In this document: positions 33,436-42,242 of the stretch, one piece after another
Numbering within the stretch: the first letter of the stretch is position 1
How the letters are laid out: each line of letters begins with the position of its first letter
NCBI GenBank assembly: GCA_945861535.1
Contig: CAMAUZ010000018.1
Span: 34,699 to 98,698, forward strand
DNA: 64,000 nt
Origin: Akkermansia muciniphila
Lineage (GTDB): Bacteria > Verrucomicrobiota > Verrucomicrobiia > Limisphaerales > BJHT01
Direction of reading: 5' to 3'
Notes under the pieces: generated by a model
Seen by the model: only the letters and a program-made list of their open reading frames with translations
Database searches by the model: none
What the model was told of the DNA's origin: nothing
Made by a program: the position numbers and the translations under genes

Positions 33436-34567
33436 CGCGCTGCTCGAACGCAATCTCCTCCCCGACCCGCTTCTGCGCCTCGGCATCCGCCGCCTGCTGG
33501 CGCAGCGGTTGCGCGAGGAGGACCAAGGCAGCGCCGAGGCGCAGCGCGCGCACTTGCAGACGCTCATCGAAGAACTGCGTCGCTCGCCCATCGCCATCGA
33601 GACGGCGGCGGCGAACGAGCAGCACTACGAGGTGCCCACGCGCTTCTACCAGCTCTGCCTTGGGCCGCGCCTGAAATACAGCGGCGCGCTGTGGCCCGCC
33701 GGCGTCACCACGCTTGCCGAGGCCGAGGAGCGGATGCTCGCGCTCTACGCCGAGCGCGCCCAGCTCGCCGACGGGCAGGACATTCTCGAACTCGGCTGCG
33801 GCTGGGGTTCGCTCTCGCTATGGATGGCGGAGAAGTTTCCGAACGCCCGCATCACCGGGGTCTCGAATTCGCGGACCCAGAAGGAGTTCATCGACGCCGA
33901 GGCGGCGCGGCGGGGCTTGAAAAATGTCCGCATCATCACCTGCGACATGAACCGTTTCGAGCCGCCCTCGGGAAAACCGGTTGAAGGGTTGAAGGGTTCA
34001 AAGGGTGAAGAGGGTGCCGCTCCAACCGTTCAACCATTTAACTCTGCAACCCTTCAACCCTTCAACCCCTCCACTCCTGCTTGCCTGTTCGACCGCGTGG
34101 TTTCGATCGAGATGTTCGAGCACATGAAGAACTACCAGCGGCTGCTGGCGAACATCGCGCGCTGGCTGCGGCCGGGCGGACAGCTCTTCGTCCACATCTT
34201 CACGCACCGGGAGTTTGCCTATCACTTCGTCGCGCGGGACGAGACGGACTGGATGGCGCGCTACTTTTTCACCGGCGGCATCATGCCCAGCGACGACCTG
34301 CTGCTCTATTTCCAAGACGACCTCCGCCTCGTGAACCATTGGCGTGTCAACGGTCAGCATTACGAGAAGACAGCCAACGCCTGGCTTAAGAACATGGACG
34401 CGCATGAGCCGGAGATTCGCCGCCTCTTCGCCGCGACTTACGGCGTGGAAAACGAAACCAAGTGGTGGGTTTACTGGCGCGTGTTTTACATGGCCTGCGC
34501 GGAGCTGTGGGGCTACCGCGACGGCAACGAGTGGCTCGTCTCGCACTATCTCTTCCGCAAATCGTGA
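33428..34567 (+). CDS. Second CFA-synthase-like methyltransferase with in-frame repeat insertion
   Basis: A 379-residue SAM-dependent methyltransferase related to cyclopropane synthases. HYEVPTRFY at 66-74 is the variant of [17 protein letters not shown] at 121-128 binds SAM, and [19 protein letters not shown] closes the family domain. Between [10 protein letters not shown] (to residue 180) and [15 protein letters not shown] (from 219) lies a Gly/Lys/Pro-rich insertion of about 38 residues encoded by an inverted repeat. This loop sits after strand 4 of the Rossmann fold, where it could be tolerated. The variant substrate motif suggests a different product from the first enzyme (inference). 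Confidence 0.87.
   Translation: MLDALLERNLLPDPLLRLGIRRLLAQRLREEDQGSAEAQRAHLQTLIEELRRSPIAIETAAANEQHYEVPTRFYQLCLGPRLKYSGALWPAGVTTLAEAEERMLALYAERAQLADGQDILELGCGWGSLSLWMAEKFPNARITGVSNSRTQKEFIDAEAARRGLKNVRIITCDMNRFEPPSGKPVEGLKGSKGEEGAAPTVQPFNSATLQPFNPSTPACLFDRVVSIEMFEHMKNYQRLLANIARWLRPGGQLFVHIFTHREFAYHFVARDETDWMARYFFTGGIMPSDDLLLYFQDDLRLVNHWRVNGQHYEKTANAWLKNMDAHEPEIRRLFAATYGVENETKWWVYWRVFYMACAELWGYRDGNEWLVSHYLFRKS
33979..34072. repeat. Family J inverted repeat inside a methyltransferase gene
   Basis: GGTTGAAGGGTTGAAGGGTT (from 33979) is matched in reverse by AACCCTTCAACCCTTCAACC near the right end (34048-34067). Internal sequence repeats the TTCAA/TTGAA theme (CCGTTCAACCATTTAAC). The whole element is translated in frame. 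Confidence 0.85.
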
Positions 34568-34657
34568 CGCGAACCCGTTGCGTTGCCCCGCGCCTGCACC
34601 CCGGCCCGGGCAGCGCGTCCCGCCCGCGCGCAATGGCGACAAAAAACGCGCCCGTGA

Positions 34658-34686
34658 TTGACCCGTGCAACCGCTTCGGGTAACTC
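34658..34686 (+). promoter_or_regulatory. Predicted promoter for ndk
   Basis: TTGACC at 34658-34663, a 17-base spacer and TAACTC at 34681-34686, 9 bases before the ATG at 34696. Confidence 0.47.
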
Positions 34687-34695
34687 CTCCTCCGC

Positions 34696-35115
34696 ATGTC
34701 ACTGGAAACTACTCTGATTCTGTTCAAACCCGACGCCGTCCGCAAAAACCTCGTGGGCCAGGTGCTCGCGCGTTTCGAGGGGGCGGGCCTTAAAATCCGC
34801 GGTCTCAAAATGATGCGGCTCTCCGATGCGCTGCTGCGCGAGCATTACGCGCACATTGCCGCCAAGCCCTTCTTCCCCGACGTGCAGGCCTTCATGCAGC
34901 AGTCGCCCGTGATCGCGCTCGCGCTCGTCGGCGAGAACGCCGTCGCGCAGGTGCGCGAGCTGCTCGGCCCGACGGACTCGAAGAAGGCGGCCAAAGGCAC
35001 CATCCGCGGCGATCTGGGCGTCGATATGATGGTGAATGTCTGCCACGCCTCGGATTCGGTCGAAGCGGCCGCGGCCGAAGTGAAGCGGTTCTTCGGCGAC
35101 GCGGAAGTGTTTTGA
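34696..35115 (+). CDS. ndk: Nucleoside diphosphate kinase
   Basis: Ndk transfers the gamma phosphate of ATP to nucleoside diphosphates through a phosphohistidine. The start MSLETTLILFKPDAVRK and the KGTIRGD motif are typical. The catalytic His lies in NVCHASDSVE, where the usual NxIHGSDS reads NVCHASDS. The 139-residue length is normal. It has its own predicted promoter and converges with the CotH gene across a large inverted repeat. Confidence 0.95.
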   Translation: MSLETTLILFKPDAVRKNLVGQVLARFEGAGLKIRGLKMMRLSDALLREHYAHIAAKPFFPDVQAFMQQSPVIALALVGENAVAQVRELLGPTDSKKAAKGTIRGDLGVDMMVNVCHASDSVEAAAAEVKRFFGDAEVF

Positions 35116-35194
35116 GGGAAGCGGGGCAGGGGACGGGAAACCAGAGACAGGAGGCAGAAGTCAGAAGCCGGCGGGCGGTGTTCGACACCGCTTT

Positions 35195-35534
35195 GGTACC
35201 GCAGGCGTCCTCGCCTGCGAGTTCGGGCGGCGTCTCGCCCCGAGAACCGGATTGGGCGGCGAGACGCTGGTATGTGTTTAGCGCCAAAGGCGCGGCTCAT
35301 ACCAGCCTGGGGCATCGCCCCAGTCCGATGCCGCCAATGAATTCAGGGCTGAAAGCCCGTTCCATCTTCCTGCTGAAGGATGCTCCGTCCCCGCGATGGA
35401 CCGCGCTTTCAGCGCTCAATTGGTAACTGGCCCGTTTCCTGGGGCGTTGCCCCAGGCTGGTATAAGGCCGCGCCTTTGGCGCTAAACAGATACAGTCGCA
35501 GCTCGAACTCGCAGGCGGGGACGCCTGCAGTACC
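35195..35534. repeat. Nested composite inverted repeat, families A plus two inner units
   Basis: Three units are followed by their reverse complements in reverse order. Outer: GGTACCGCAGGCGTCCTCGC... (35195-35225) with the reverse unit 35504-35534. Middle: TGTTTAGCGCCAAAGGCGCG...GGGGCATCGCCCCA (35275-35321) with 35440-35488. Inner: GGGCTGAAAGCCCG (35346-35359) with a CGCTTTCAGCGC unit (35403-35414). Most units also have an internal palindrome. The element fills the 424-base gap between the convergent ndk and CotH genes. Besides it I see nothing in that gap. Confidence 0.9.
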
Positions 35535-35539
35535 CAGAA

Positions 35540-37147
35540 TCAATTCCGCTTCACCAACCGCAGCGACTGCGGATCGAAGAGGGTCTCGCCCTTGGAAGCG
35601 CGGAGTTCGCAGACGAGTTCCACTTCCCGCACGGGTTCACCGACCTCGATTTCAAAGGCGATGCGCTGCCAGGCGGTGTCGCCCTTGACCCGGACGCTGG
35701 CGGTGGTGGCGCCGGAAATGCGCAGGCACGCGCCGCCGTCGTTCATGGGCTGCACTCCGGCGGTGCGCACTTCGCCTTCAAACAAGTAGCGGCCATTTTT
35801 TAGCAGCACCCGCGTGCGCCACGACCCGACCGATTCGCCCGCAGCAGCGCGGATGCGGAGCGCGGCCTTGGCCCCGTCCTTGACCTCTTCGAGTGCGGGA
35901 AAGCCTTGGTGGCTCACCGGATTCCAGCCCGCGAGTTTGGCCACGCCCGCAGCATCAAACTTCAAGGTCTGCGCCGGGATGGCGAGAAAGCGTTCGAGAG
36001 TGCGCGTGCGCTGGGCGAGGCGATTGACGAGGTCGTTGACTGCGTTGGCATGATTTTTCGCTTCGGCTTCCGAGAGGCCGGGCCGGATCTTTTCCTGCAT
36101 CTGCCGCACCTTGAGCGTGAGCTCGTTGACGTTCCAATAGCTTCGGAAGAGCGACTCCACGCGGTCGTGATAGCGCGCCTTGCCCTCGGGCGTGTCGTAG
36201 AGCGCCTTGGCCACCAAGCCGGAACCGTTGGGCGTGAGCGGCACGCCGTCACTGAACATCTGGTCCATGCCCGACGGCAGGAACACGAGCTTGTCCGAGG
36301 TCGGATCGTGGTACATGCGGTAATTGTTTTTGTTCATCGCGTAGCCGTCCCAGTGGCCGGTCATGGCCTCCATGGCGATGAATGAAAGGAAGCGGTCGAT
36401 GTCGAGCACCGCCTCCAGCCGTTGCCAGCGTTTGGCGGGGTCGGGCTCGCGCGCGGCGTCCCAAACGGCCTTGAGGTCGTTCTGATCCTTGCGCTCGTCG
36501 TTCGAGATCTTCTGCTTTTTCCCGTCGAGGTCCTGACAGAAGCCGCCGTCGTAGAAGGTGCCGAAGGAGTTGAGGAAATGACGTTTGAGAAAACTGTGGT
36601 CGTAGCCTTCCTTGAGCACGTACAGGCCGAGATCGCGACCGTTCAATTTCACGCGGGCATTGGAAGTGCGGAGCGCGGGCACGCCCGAGGCCTGCATCAA
36701 CCCGGCGCACAGGCCCTCGGTGATGTAGCTCGGGTCCTGCACGGAGTTGTTCAGATGTACCTTGTCCAACCCGTGGAAGCGCTGTTCGCGATGAAATTTG
36801 TCAAAGTTCAGCGTCAGCGCGGGGTTTTGATCCAACGCCCGGAAACTCCCGGCGCCGCCCTTGAGATGAATCGCGACGTCCGTGTAGATCGTGACCCCTT
36901 CCTTGACGGTGGCTTTCACGTAGGCGCGGTTGTTCGCGCGCAGCTTGGCCAGCTCCGGCCCCGTGATTTCGATTTCGAGCCGGGGAAGATAGGAATTGGT
37001 GAAGAACTGCTGGGAGAGATCGACCTTCGGCTTTTTACCCGTTCCTGGGAGGAAAGGATTGCGGTCAGTCGCCGGGGGCGTCTGCGCCGCGTGTACGCCG
37101 CTCAGCGCGAGTACGAAGGTCAGAACAAGGAACGGGGGCAATGCCAT
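35540..37147 (-). CDS. CotH kinase family protein, secreted
   Basis: A 535-residue protein with a signal peptide (ALPPFLVLTFVLALSGVHA). CotH proteins are atypical protein kinases; in Bacillus CotH phosphorylates spore coat proteins, and in many environmental bacteria they are exported. The family blocks are present: KVHLNNSVQDPSYI, GLYVLKEGYDHSFLKRHF, AMEAMTGHWDGYAMNKNNYRMYHD and FLPSGMDQMF. The last 120 residues form a separate beta-rich (CBM-like) module. I chose the ATG at 37147, which begins the signal peptide. A predicted promoter lies just upstream. Confidence 0.87.
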   Translation of the reverse strand: MALPPFLVLTFVLALSGVHAAQTPPATDRNPFLPGTGKKPKVDLSQQFFTNSYLPRLEIEITGPELAKLRANNRAYVKATVKEGVTIYTDVAIHLKGGAGSFRALDQNPALTLNFDKFHREQRFHGLDKVHLNNSVQDPSYITEGLCAGLMQASGVPALRTSNARVKLNGRDLGLYVLKEGYDHSFLKRHFLNSFGTFYDGGFCQDLDGKKQKISNDERKDQNDLKAVWDAAREPDPAKRWQRLEAVLDIDRFLSFIAMEAMTGHWDGYAMNKNNYRMYHDPTSDKLVFLPSGMDQMFSDGVPLTPNGSGLVAKALYDTPEGKARYHDRVESLFRSYWNVNELTLKVRQMQEKIRPGLSEAEAKNHANAVNDLVNRLAQRTRTLERFLAIPAQTLKFDAAGVAKLAGWNPVSHQGFPALEEVKDGAKAALRIRAAAGESVGSWRTRVLLKNGRYLFEGEVRTAGVQPMNDGGACLRISGATTASVRVKGDTAWQRIAFEIEVGEPVREVELVCELRASKGETLFDPQSLRLVKRN

Positions 37148-37153
37148 GTTTTG

Positions 37154-37181
37154 ATCGAACCACGTTTCCACCATGGGTCAA
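37154..37181 (-). promoter_or_regulatory. Predicted promoter for the CotH gene
   Basis: Minus-strand TTGACC (37181-37176), a 16-base spacer and TTCGAT (37159-37154), 6 bases before the ATG at 37147. Confidence 0.35.
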
Positions 37182-37665
37182 CGCAATTCACCGGCGCAGA
37201 GACGCCGACGCCGTGACTCATCGAAAGGAACACCGCGGGCGGTGATCCCGGGTACGCATCGGACAGATCGCGGGTGAGGGAGAGGCGATTTTTGTCATCG
37301 GAGGAGGATCCGGGAACGGACCGCGGGAGCGCGAGTGGTCCGTCCGCGCACCGTGCGGGAGCGCGACCGGTCCCCGGTCGCAGCGGCGACGTGGGGTTAG
37401 AGGCGCGTGCGAGCTGCGGGGCGTCGGTGCGAGTCGGTGGCTGCTGCGGGCGGGGACCGTCCGCGCGCCTTCGGTGGCTGGCACGGCAACTGCAATGTCT
37501 GGTCCCATGAACGAGACACTGGTCCGGTCCGATAAGAAAAATTCCTGCGGCAGCCGCCACTTTAACTCCCGCACTGCCGTCGCGGGGCGGCGCAGTGTCC
37601 GTGCAAACTCCGCCGCCGAACGGTGCTGGTTGTTTACTGAAACGAAAAACTGCCGATTCAAAGGT

Positions 37666-37806
37666 ATGAAAAATGAAGCATCTCTCAGCGAAGGACACCT
37701 CTACCGCAAGGCCTGCGCGAGCGGCCGCGGTGCGCACAAACTTTTGTTGCTGATCAACGCGATCCTCGCGCTGGTCGCCCTCTCGGCCAAGGCCGCCGGG
37801 TATTGA
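37666..37806 (+). CDS. Possible small membrane peptide (46 residues)
   Basis: A short reading frame starting MKNEASLSEGHLYRK and ending in one hydrophobic helix (KLLLLINAILALVALSAKAAGY). The weak site AAGG lies 1 base before ATGAAAAATG. It is followed, 67 bases after the stop, by a very strong terminator, which shows that transcription on this strand ends here. It could be a membrane-inserted microprotein or the chance content of a small RNA. No similarity is known to me. Confidence 0.45.
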   Translation: MKNEASLSEGHLYRKACASGRGAHKLLLLINAILALVALSAKAAGY

Positions 37807-37873
37807 GCAACGTCCAGCCTCGCTGCACCAACACACACGCGCACACGCAACGCTCCACAACGCAGCACCCACG

Positions 37874-37910
37874 GCCGGCCCAGTCGCCCTGACTGGGCCG
37901 GCATTTTTTT
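37874..37910 (+). terminator. Strong rho-independent terminator
   Basis: A perfect 12-bp stem (GCCGGCCCAGTC at 37874-37885 with GACTGGGCCGGC at 37891-37902), a 5-base loop, one A and seven T residues. No large gene precedes it on the + strand, so it must end a small transcript starting in the gap after 37148. Confidence 0.92.
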
Positions 37911-38108
37911 GGGGGCCCCGGCGGTACCAGGCAGTTGGAATCGGCGAGACGACCATACGGAGTTGTGATAGCGACCGGGCGGCGAAGCCACAAACCAAAG
38001 GGGAGAGCGACCGTCCCCGGTCGCAGCAGATGGGGCGGCGAGAAGGCGGCGGAATATCGGGCCGACCTCGGCACTGCGCACGCACTGCGCGCTGGGACGC
38101 CAGGTTCC

Positions 38109-38385
38109 CGTCCCGGAGGGACGCCGAAGGAGATTGGCCGGGGGCAAGTCCGCGCCAGCGGACGCAGCCCCCCGGAAACGGTACCGCGTGACTCCGTGCC
38201 CCAACGGGGCATCGAAGAAAATGGTCCGAGGCGATGAGGGTTGGGGAAATTCTGCGGCGAACGAGTTGCTAAAAACTTCTTCGATGCCCCGCTGGGGCAT
38301 GGCCGTTTCGGCGACCCAACCGGGGGCCGCGCCCGCTGGTGCGGGCTTGCCCCCGGCTAATCTCCTGCGGGGTCCCTCCGGGACG
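38109..38385. repeat. Family G long composite inverted repeat
   Basis: The left arm 38109-38219 starts CGTCCCGGAGGGACG and ends GGGGCATCGAAGAA. The right arm 38277-38385 starts TTCTTCGATGCCCC and ends CCCTCCGGGACG. They pair over about 110 bases with roughly 80% identity by eye, around a 57-base loop. Each arm contains smaller palindromes (for example TCCCGGAGGGA). Confidence 0.88.
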
Positions 38386-38695
38386 AAAAGCACGGCGTCG
38401 GCGACGCTTCGTGGGCTGGGGCGGGGGCGGCCCGGGCCGCGGCAAAATCTTCGCTCCCCCGTTCTTAACCCCCCTCGCCGCCTCCCGTTCATCTGGTCCG
38501 TTGGCGGCACACCCTGGTCCGCTCGCGGACCAATTCGCGCGTTTGGGCTGCGGTAGCGGCGCAGCGCCGCTGCGATCTGCGCGCAATTATTCGGCGGCAT
38601 TCCACGTGCTCCGGTTCAGCCACGCCGGGTCTGCGCCGATAGCAGGACCCATGGAGATATCCGCCGCCCCGGCCCAAACGACGCCAATCTATTTT

Positions 38696-41600
38696 ATGAA
38701 CACCCTGTGCCACCGGTTCGGCCGCCCCCTCATCTCTGCTGTCCGCGCGCTCTGCGCGGGATGGTTGTTCGCGCTGTGGTTGAACCCGGCCGCCCAGGCC
38801 CAGGCCCTGCCCGTCGGCATCGCGCAGAAGGACACCGCCATGTTGCTGGCGGTCGAGGGCCAGGTGGACGTCGCCCGCAGCAACACGGTCGAATGGGAAG
38901 CCGCGCAACGCGACGCGACGCTGCATCCCGGCGACCGCCTGCGCACCGGCCCGAACAGCCGCGCCACGTTGCGCTTGTCCGACCTCAGCGTTTTCCGCGT
39001 CAACGAAATGACCACGCTCCAGTTGCGCCTGCCGCCCGCCAAGACCAAGCGCGCGATGATCGATGTGAAAAGCGGGTCGCTCTACTTCTTCAGCCGCGAG
39101 AAACCGCTCGATGTCCACTTCCGCACGCCGACGGCGGCGGGAGCAATCCGCGGCACGGAGTTCCTGCTGCAGGTCGCCGGGTCGGGCGAAACGCTGCTGG
39201 CCTTGATCGACGGCGCGGTGGATCTCAACAACGAGCACGGCGCGCTCACGCTCGCCGCGGGTGAGGTCGCCCAGGTCGCGCCGGGCAAAGCCCCGCTGAA
39301 GACCGCCGGCATCGCCGCGCGCAATTTGATGCAGTGGTGCTTCTACTATCCCGGCGTGCTCGATCCGAAGGAGCTGGGCCTGAGCGCCGGCGAACAGGCC
39401 GCGCTCGCGGACTCCGTGCGCCTCTACACCGCCGGTGATTTGCTCCAGGCCCTCGCGCTGTTTCCGAAAACGAACGCGCCGGCCTCGGATGCCGTGAAAG
39501 TGTTCCACGCCGCGCTGTTGCTCGCGGTCGGGCAGGTCGAACACGCCGAGGCCGCGCTCGCCACGTTGACCAAACCCGCGTCCACCGCCGCCGCGCTGCG
39601 CCGCGTGATCAGTGCCGTGCAATACCGCGCGGTCGATGCCAAGGCCGCCCCGGTGCTCGCCAGCGAATGGCTCGCCGAATCGTATTACGAACAGTCCCGC
39701 CAGCACCTGCCCGCCGCGCTCGCCCACGCCCGCAAAGCCACGGAGCAATCGCCGGAGTTTGGTTTCGCCTGGGTGCGCGTGGCGGAATTGGAGTTCAGTT
39801 TCGGCCGCACCCGCGAGGCGCTCGCCGCGCTGGACAAAGGCCTGGCACTCGCGCCGCGCAACGCGCAGGGCCTCGCGCTGAAGGGCTTTTTGCTCAGTGC
39901 AAAATACCAGACGAAAGAAGCGCTGGGCTGGTTTGACCGCGCGATTGCCATCGACAGCGCGCTGGGCAACGCGTGGCTGGGCCGCGGCCTGTGCCGCATT
40001 CGCGAGGGTCGTGGTGAGGACGGCCGGCAGGATTTGCAGGTGGCTGCCACGCTCGAACCGCAGCGCGCCATTCTCCGCAGCTATCTCGGCAAGGCGTGGA
40101 GCCACACGGGCAATGAACAGCTCGCGGACAAGGATCTGGCGCTCGCCAAAAAGCTCGATCTGAATGATCCGACCGCGTGGCTCTACTTGGCGTTGCTCAA
40201 TCAGCAGCGCAGCCGGATCAACGAGGCGATCCAGGATTTCGAGCAGTCGCGCGCGTTAAACGACAACCGCAGCGTGTTCCGCTCGGGCCTGCTGCTTGAT
40301 CAGGACCGCGCCGTCCGCAGCGCAAATCTCGCCACCGCGTATCGCGATGCCGGGATGCCGGAGACCGGTCATCGCGAGGCGTCGCGCGCGGTCGTGGACG
40401 ACTACGCGAATTTTTCCTCGCACCTCTTTCTGCACCAGACCTACGAGGCGTTGCGCGATCCCAAGCAGTTCAACCTGCGCTACGACAACGCGCGCATCGG
40501 CGAGTTTCTCATTGCGAATCTGCTCGCACCGGTCGGGGGCAGCTCGCTCTCGCAAAGCGTGTCGCAGCAGGAATACACGCGCCTGTTCGACACGAAACGC
40601 ATCGGGATGAACTCGCAGACGGAGTATTCCAGCCACGGCGACTGGACGCAGACCGGCTCGCAGTTCGGCAACTTCGGCAACTTCGGCTACGCGCTGGACG
40701 CCGCGTATCGCTTCGAGCGCGGTTTCCGGGTGAACAACGATCTCGAACAGCGCGACATTACCTTCCGCAGCAAGTTCGATCTTACGGCGAAGGACAGCGT
40801 GTTCCTCCAGGCGACCATGTACGAAGGCACGAGCGGCGATGTGCAACAATACTTCAGCCAGGCGATGGGCAGCCCGACGTTGCGCGTGACGGAGCGGCAG
40901 GAGCCGAACCTGCTCGCGGGCTATCATCGCGAATGGGCGCCGGGCGTTCACACGCTGTTCCTCGCGGGGCGGCTGGATGACACGCTGCGGATCGATGAAG
41001 CATCGGCCAATCCGCTGTTTCTCCGTTATACGGGCGGCGCCATCACGCGGATCAGCTCGGCGCCGTTCTCCCACTTCGCCTACGAGCGTCGGTCGGAATC
41101 CTTCGTCGCCGAGGCCCAGCAAATCTGGCAGACGGCCCGGCAGACGTTCATCGCCGGCGTGGCGTATCAGCACAGCACGTTCAACACGGACTCGGTGCTC
41201 GACCGAAACCTCCAGGGTGTGATCGCCGACCAGCATTTCCAAACGGGCCAGGAACGCTACAGCGCGTATGCCTACGAGACCTTCCGGCCGTTCCAGCAGT
41301 TGAGCCTGCAAGCCGGGCTGACGTACGACCAGCTCCGGCACCCGCAGAACATCGACATCGTGCCGATCACCTCCGGCCACGAGTCCACCCAGCGGCTGTC
41401 GCCGAAACTCGGTTTTCAATTCACGCCGTTCAAGGAAGTGAAACTCCGCGGGGCTTTCACGCGGTCGCTGGGCGGCGCGTTCAACGAAAACACCTACCGC
41501 CTCGAACCGACGCAGATCGGGGGCTTCAACCAGTCCTATCGTAGCGTGCTGCCGGAATCGGTGGCCGGCCTCGTGCCCGCCAGCCGCTTCGAGACGCGCA

Positions 41601-42211
41601 ACCTGGCGCTCGATCTGAATTTCGACACGGGCACCTTCATTTCCATAGAAGGGGAAATGCTCAGTTCCAAAGCCACGCGCACGGTCGGCGCGCTCACCAA
41701 CTCGATGTTCCTCCCCGTGCCGGACCGGGCTTCGGCGACCGCCCAGCGCCTGGAGTTCGAGGAGAAATCGCTGTTCGTGACGGTGAATCAGTTGCTCGGC
41801 AAGGAGTGGTCGGTCGGGGCGCGCTACCGCCTCAGTCAGGGGAATCTGACCGGCCGTTTTGACGCCGTGCCGGCCACGGCAATTAACGCCGGGTTCATCA
41901 ATCAGAACGAGGAGGCGCTGCTGCACCAACTGAACCTGGGCGTGAACTACAACCACCGCAGCGGCTTTTTCGCGCAGTGGGTTTCGGTCTGGTCAATGCA
42001 GGAGAACTCGGGCTATACCCCCGCGCGCGCGACGGCGGATTTCTGGCAGCACAGCGTGTATGCGGGCTATCGCTTCGCCAAACGCCATGCCGAGTTGCGC
42101 GTGGGCCTGGTGAATTTGGCCAACCAGAACTACCAGCTTAACCCGCTGAACCTTTATGCCGAATTACCCAGAGAACGAATGGTGACCGTGGGTCTCAAGT
42201 TGAATTTCTGA
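38696..42211 (+). CDS. FecR-TPR-outer-membrane-barrel fusion protein
   Basis: A 1171-residue exported protein. A signal peptide (residues 1-35, AGWLFALWLNPAAQAQA) is followed by a FecR domain (about 45-205): LAVEGQVDVARS, HPGDRLRTGPNSRATLRL and TPTAAGAIRGTEF. Residues about 230-580 are TPR-like repeats (EQSPEFGFAWVRVAELEFSFGRTREALAAL, NAWLGRGLCRIREGRG). From about 600 to the end the sequence alternates like a TonB-dependent-receptor/porin beta-barrel and ends in a C-terminal aromatic signature (TVGLKLNF). TPR-plus-barrel architecture recalls polysaccharide export porins such as PgaA and BcsC, but the FecR module is unusual there. I chose the ATG at 38696; another in-frame ATG is at 38651. Confidence 0.8.
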   Translation: MNTLCHRFGRPLISAVRALCAGWLFALWLNPAAQAQALPVGIAQKDTAMLLAVEGQVDVARSNTVEWEAAQRDATLHPGDRLRTGPNSRATLRLSDLSVFRVNEMTTLQLRLPPAKTKRAMIDVKSGSLYFFSREKPLDVHFRTPTAAGAIRGTEFLLQVAGSGETLLALIDGAVDLNNEHGALTLAAGEVAQVAPGKAPLKTAGIAARNLMQWCFYYPGVLDPKELGLSAGEQAALADSVRLYTAGDLLQALALFPKTNAPASDAVKVFHAALLLAVGQVEHAEAALATLTKPASTAAALRRVISAVQYRAVDAKAAPVLASEWLAESYYEQSRQHLPAALAHARKATEQSPEFGFAWVRVAELEFSFGRTREALAALDKGLALAPRNAQGLALKGFLLSAKYQTKEALGWFDRAIAIDSALGNAWLGRGLCRIREGRGEDGRQDLQVAATLEPQRAILRSYLGKAWSHTGNEQLADKDLALAKKLDLNDPTAWLYLALLNQQRSRINEAIQDFEQSRALNDNRSVFRSGLLLDQDRAVRSANLATAYRDAGMPETGHREASRAVVDDYANFSSHLFLHQTYEALRDPKQFNLRYDNARIGEFLIANLLAPVGGSSLSQSVSQQEYTRLFDTKRIGMNSQTEYSSHGDWTQTGSQFGNFGNFGYALDAAYRFERGFRVNNDLEQRDITFRSKFDLTAKDSVFLQATMYEGTSGDVQQYFSQAMGSPTLRVTERQEPNLLAGYHREWAPGVHTLFLAGRLDDTLRIDEASANPLFLRYTGGAITRISSAPFSHFAYERRSESFVAEAQQIWQTARQTFIAGVAYQHSTFNTDSVLDRNLQGVIADQHFQTGQERYSAYAYETFRPFQQLSLQAGLTYDQLRHPQNIDIVPITSGHESTQRLSPKLGFQFTPFKEVKLRGAFTRSLGGAFNENTYRLEPTQIGGFNQSYRSVLPESVAGLVPASRFETRNLALDLNFDTGTFISIEGEMLSSKATRTVGALTNSMFLPVPDRASATAQRLEFEEKSLFVTVNQLLGKEWSVGARYRLSQGNLTGRFDAVPATAINAGFINQNEEALLHQLNLGVNYNHRSGFFAQWVSVWSMQENSGYTPARATADFWQHSVYAGYRFAKRHAELRVGLVNLANQNYQLNPLNLYAELPRERMVTVGLKLNF

Positions 42212-42242
42212 GGCGCTCGGCGGCAATTTTTTCGGGATTACT

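Larger units (their letters stand above)
37148..38695. other. Long GC-rich gap with hairpins, a small gene and a composite repeat
   Basis: About 1.5 kb between the divergent CotH and FecR-TPR-barrel genes. It holds the CotH promoter, a GC-rich hairpin zone (37304-37460, with CGGTCCCCGGTCGCAG-type units repeated near 38002), the small gene at 37666 with its terminator, and the family G repeat at 38109-38385. Further hairpins are TGGTCCG-CTCG-CGGACCA at 38514-38531 and AGCGGCGCAGCGCCGCT at 38555-38571. Several long reading frames cross the region on both strands but only because it is poor in stop codons. Confidence 0.55.

Noticed and set aside
37218..38600. Several 100-300-codon frames on both strands in the gap before the FecR-TPR-barrel gene
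   Set aside because: Stop-poor, GC-rich repeat sequence; products are Arg/Pro-rich without domains and change with strand.
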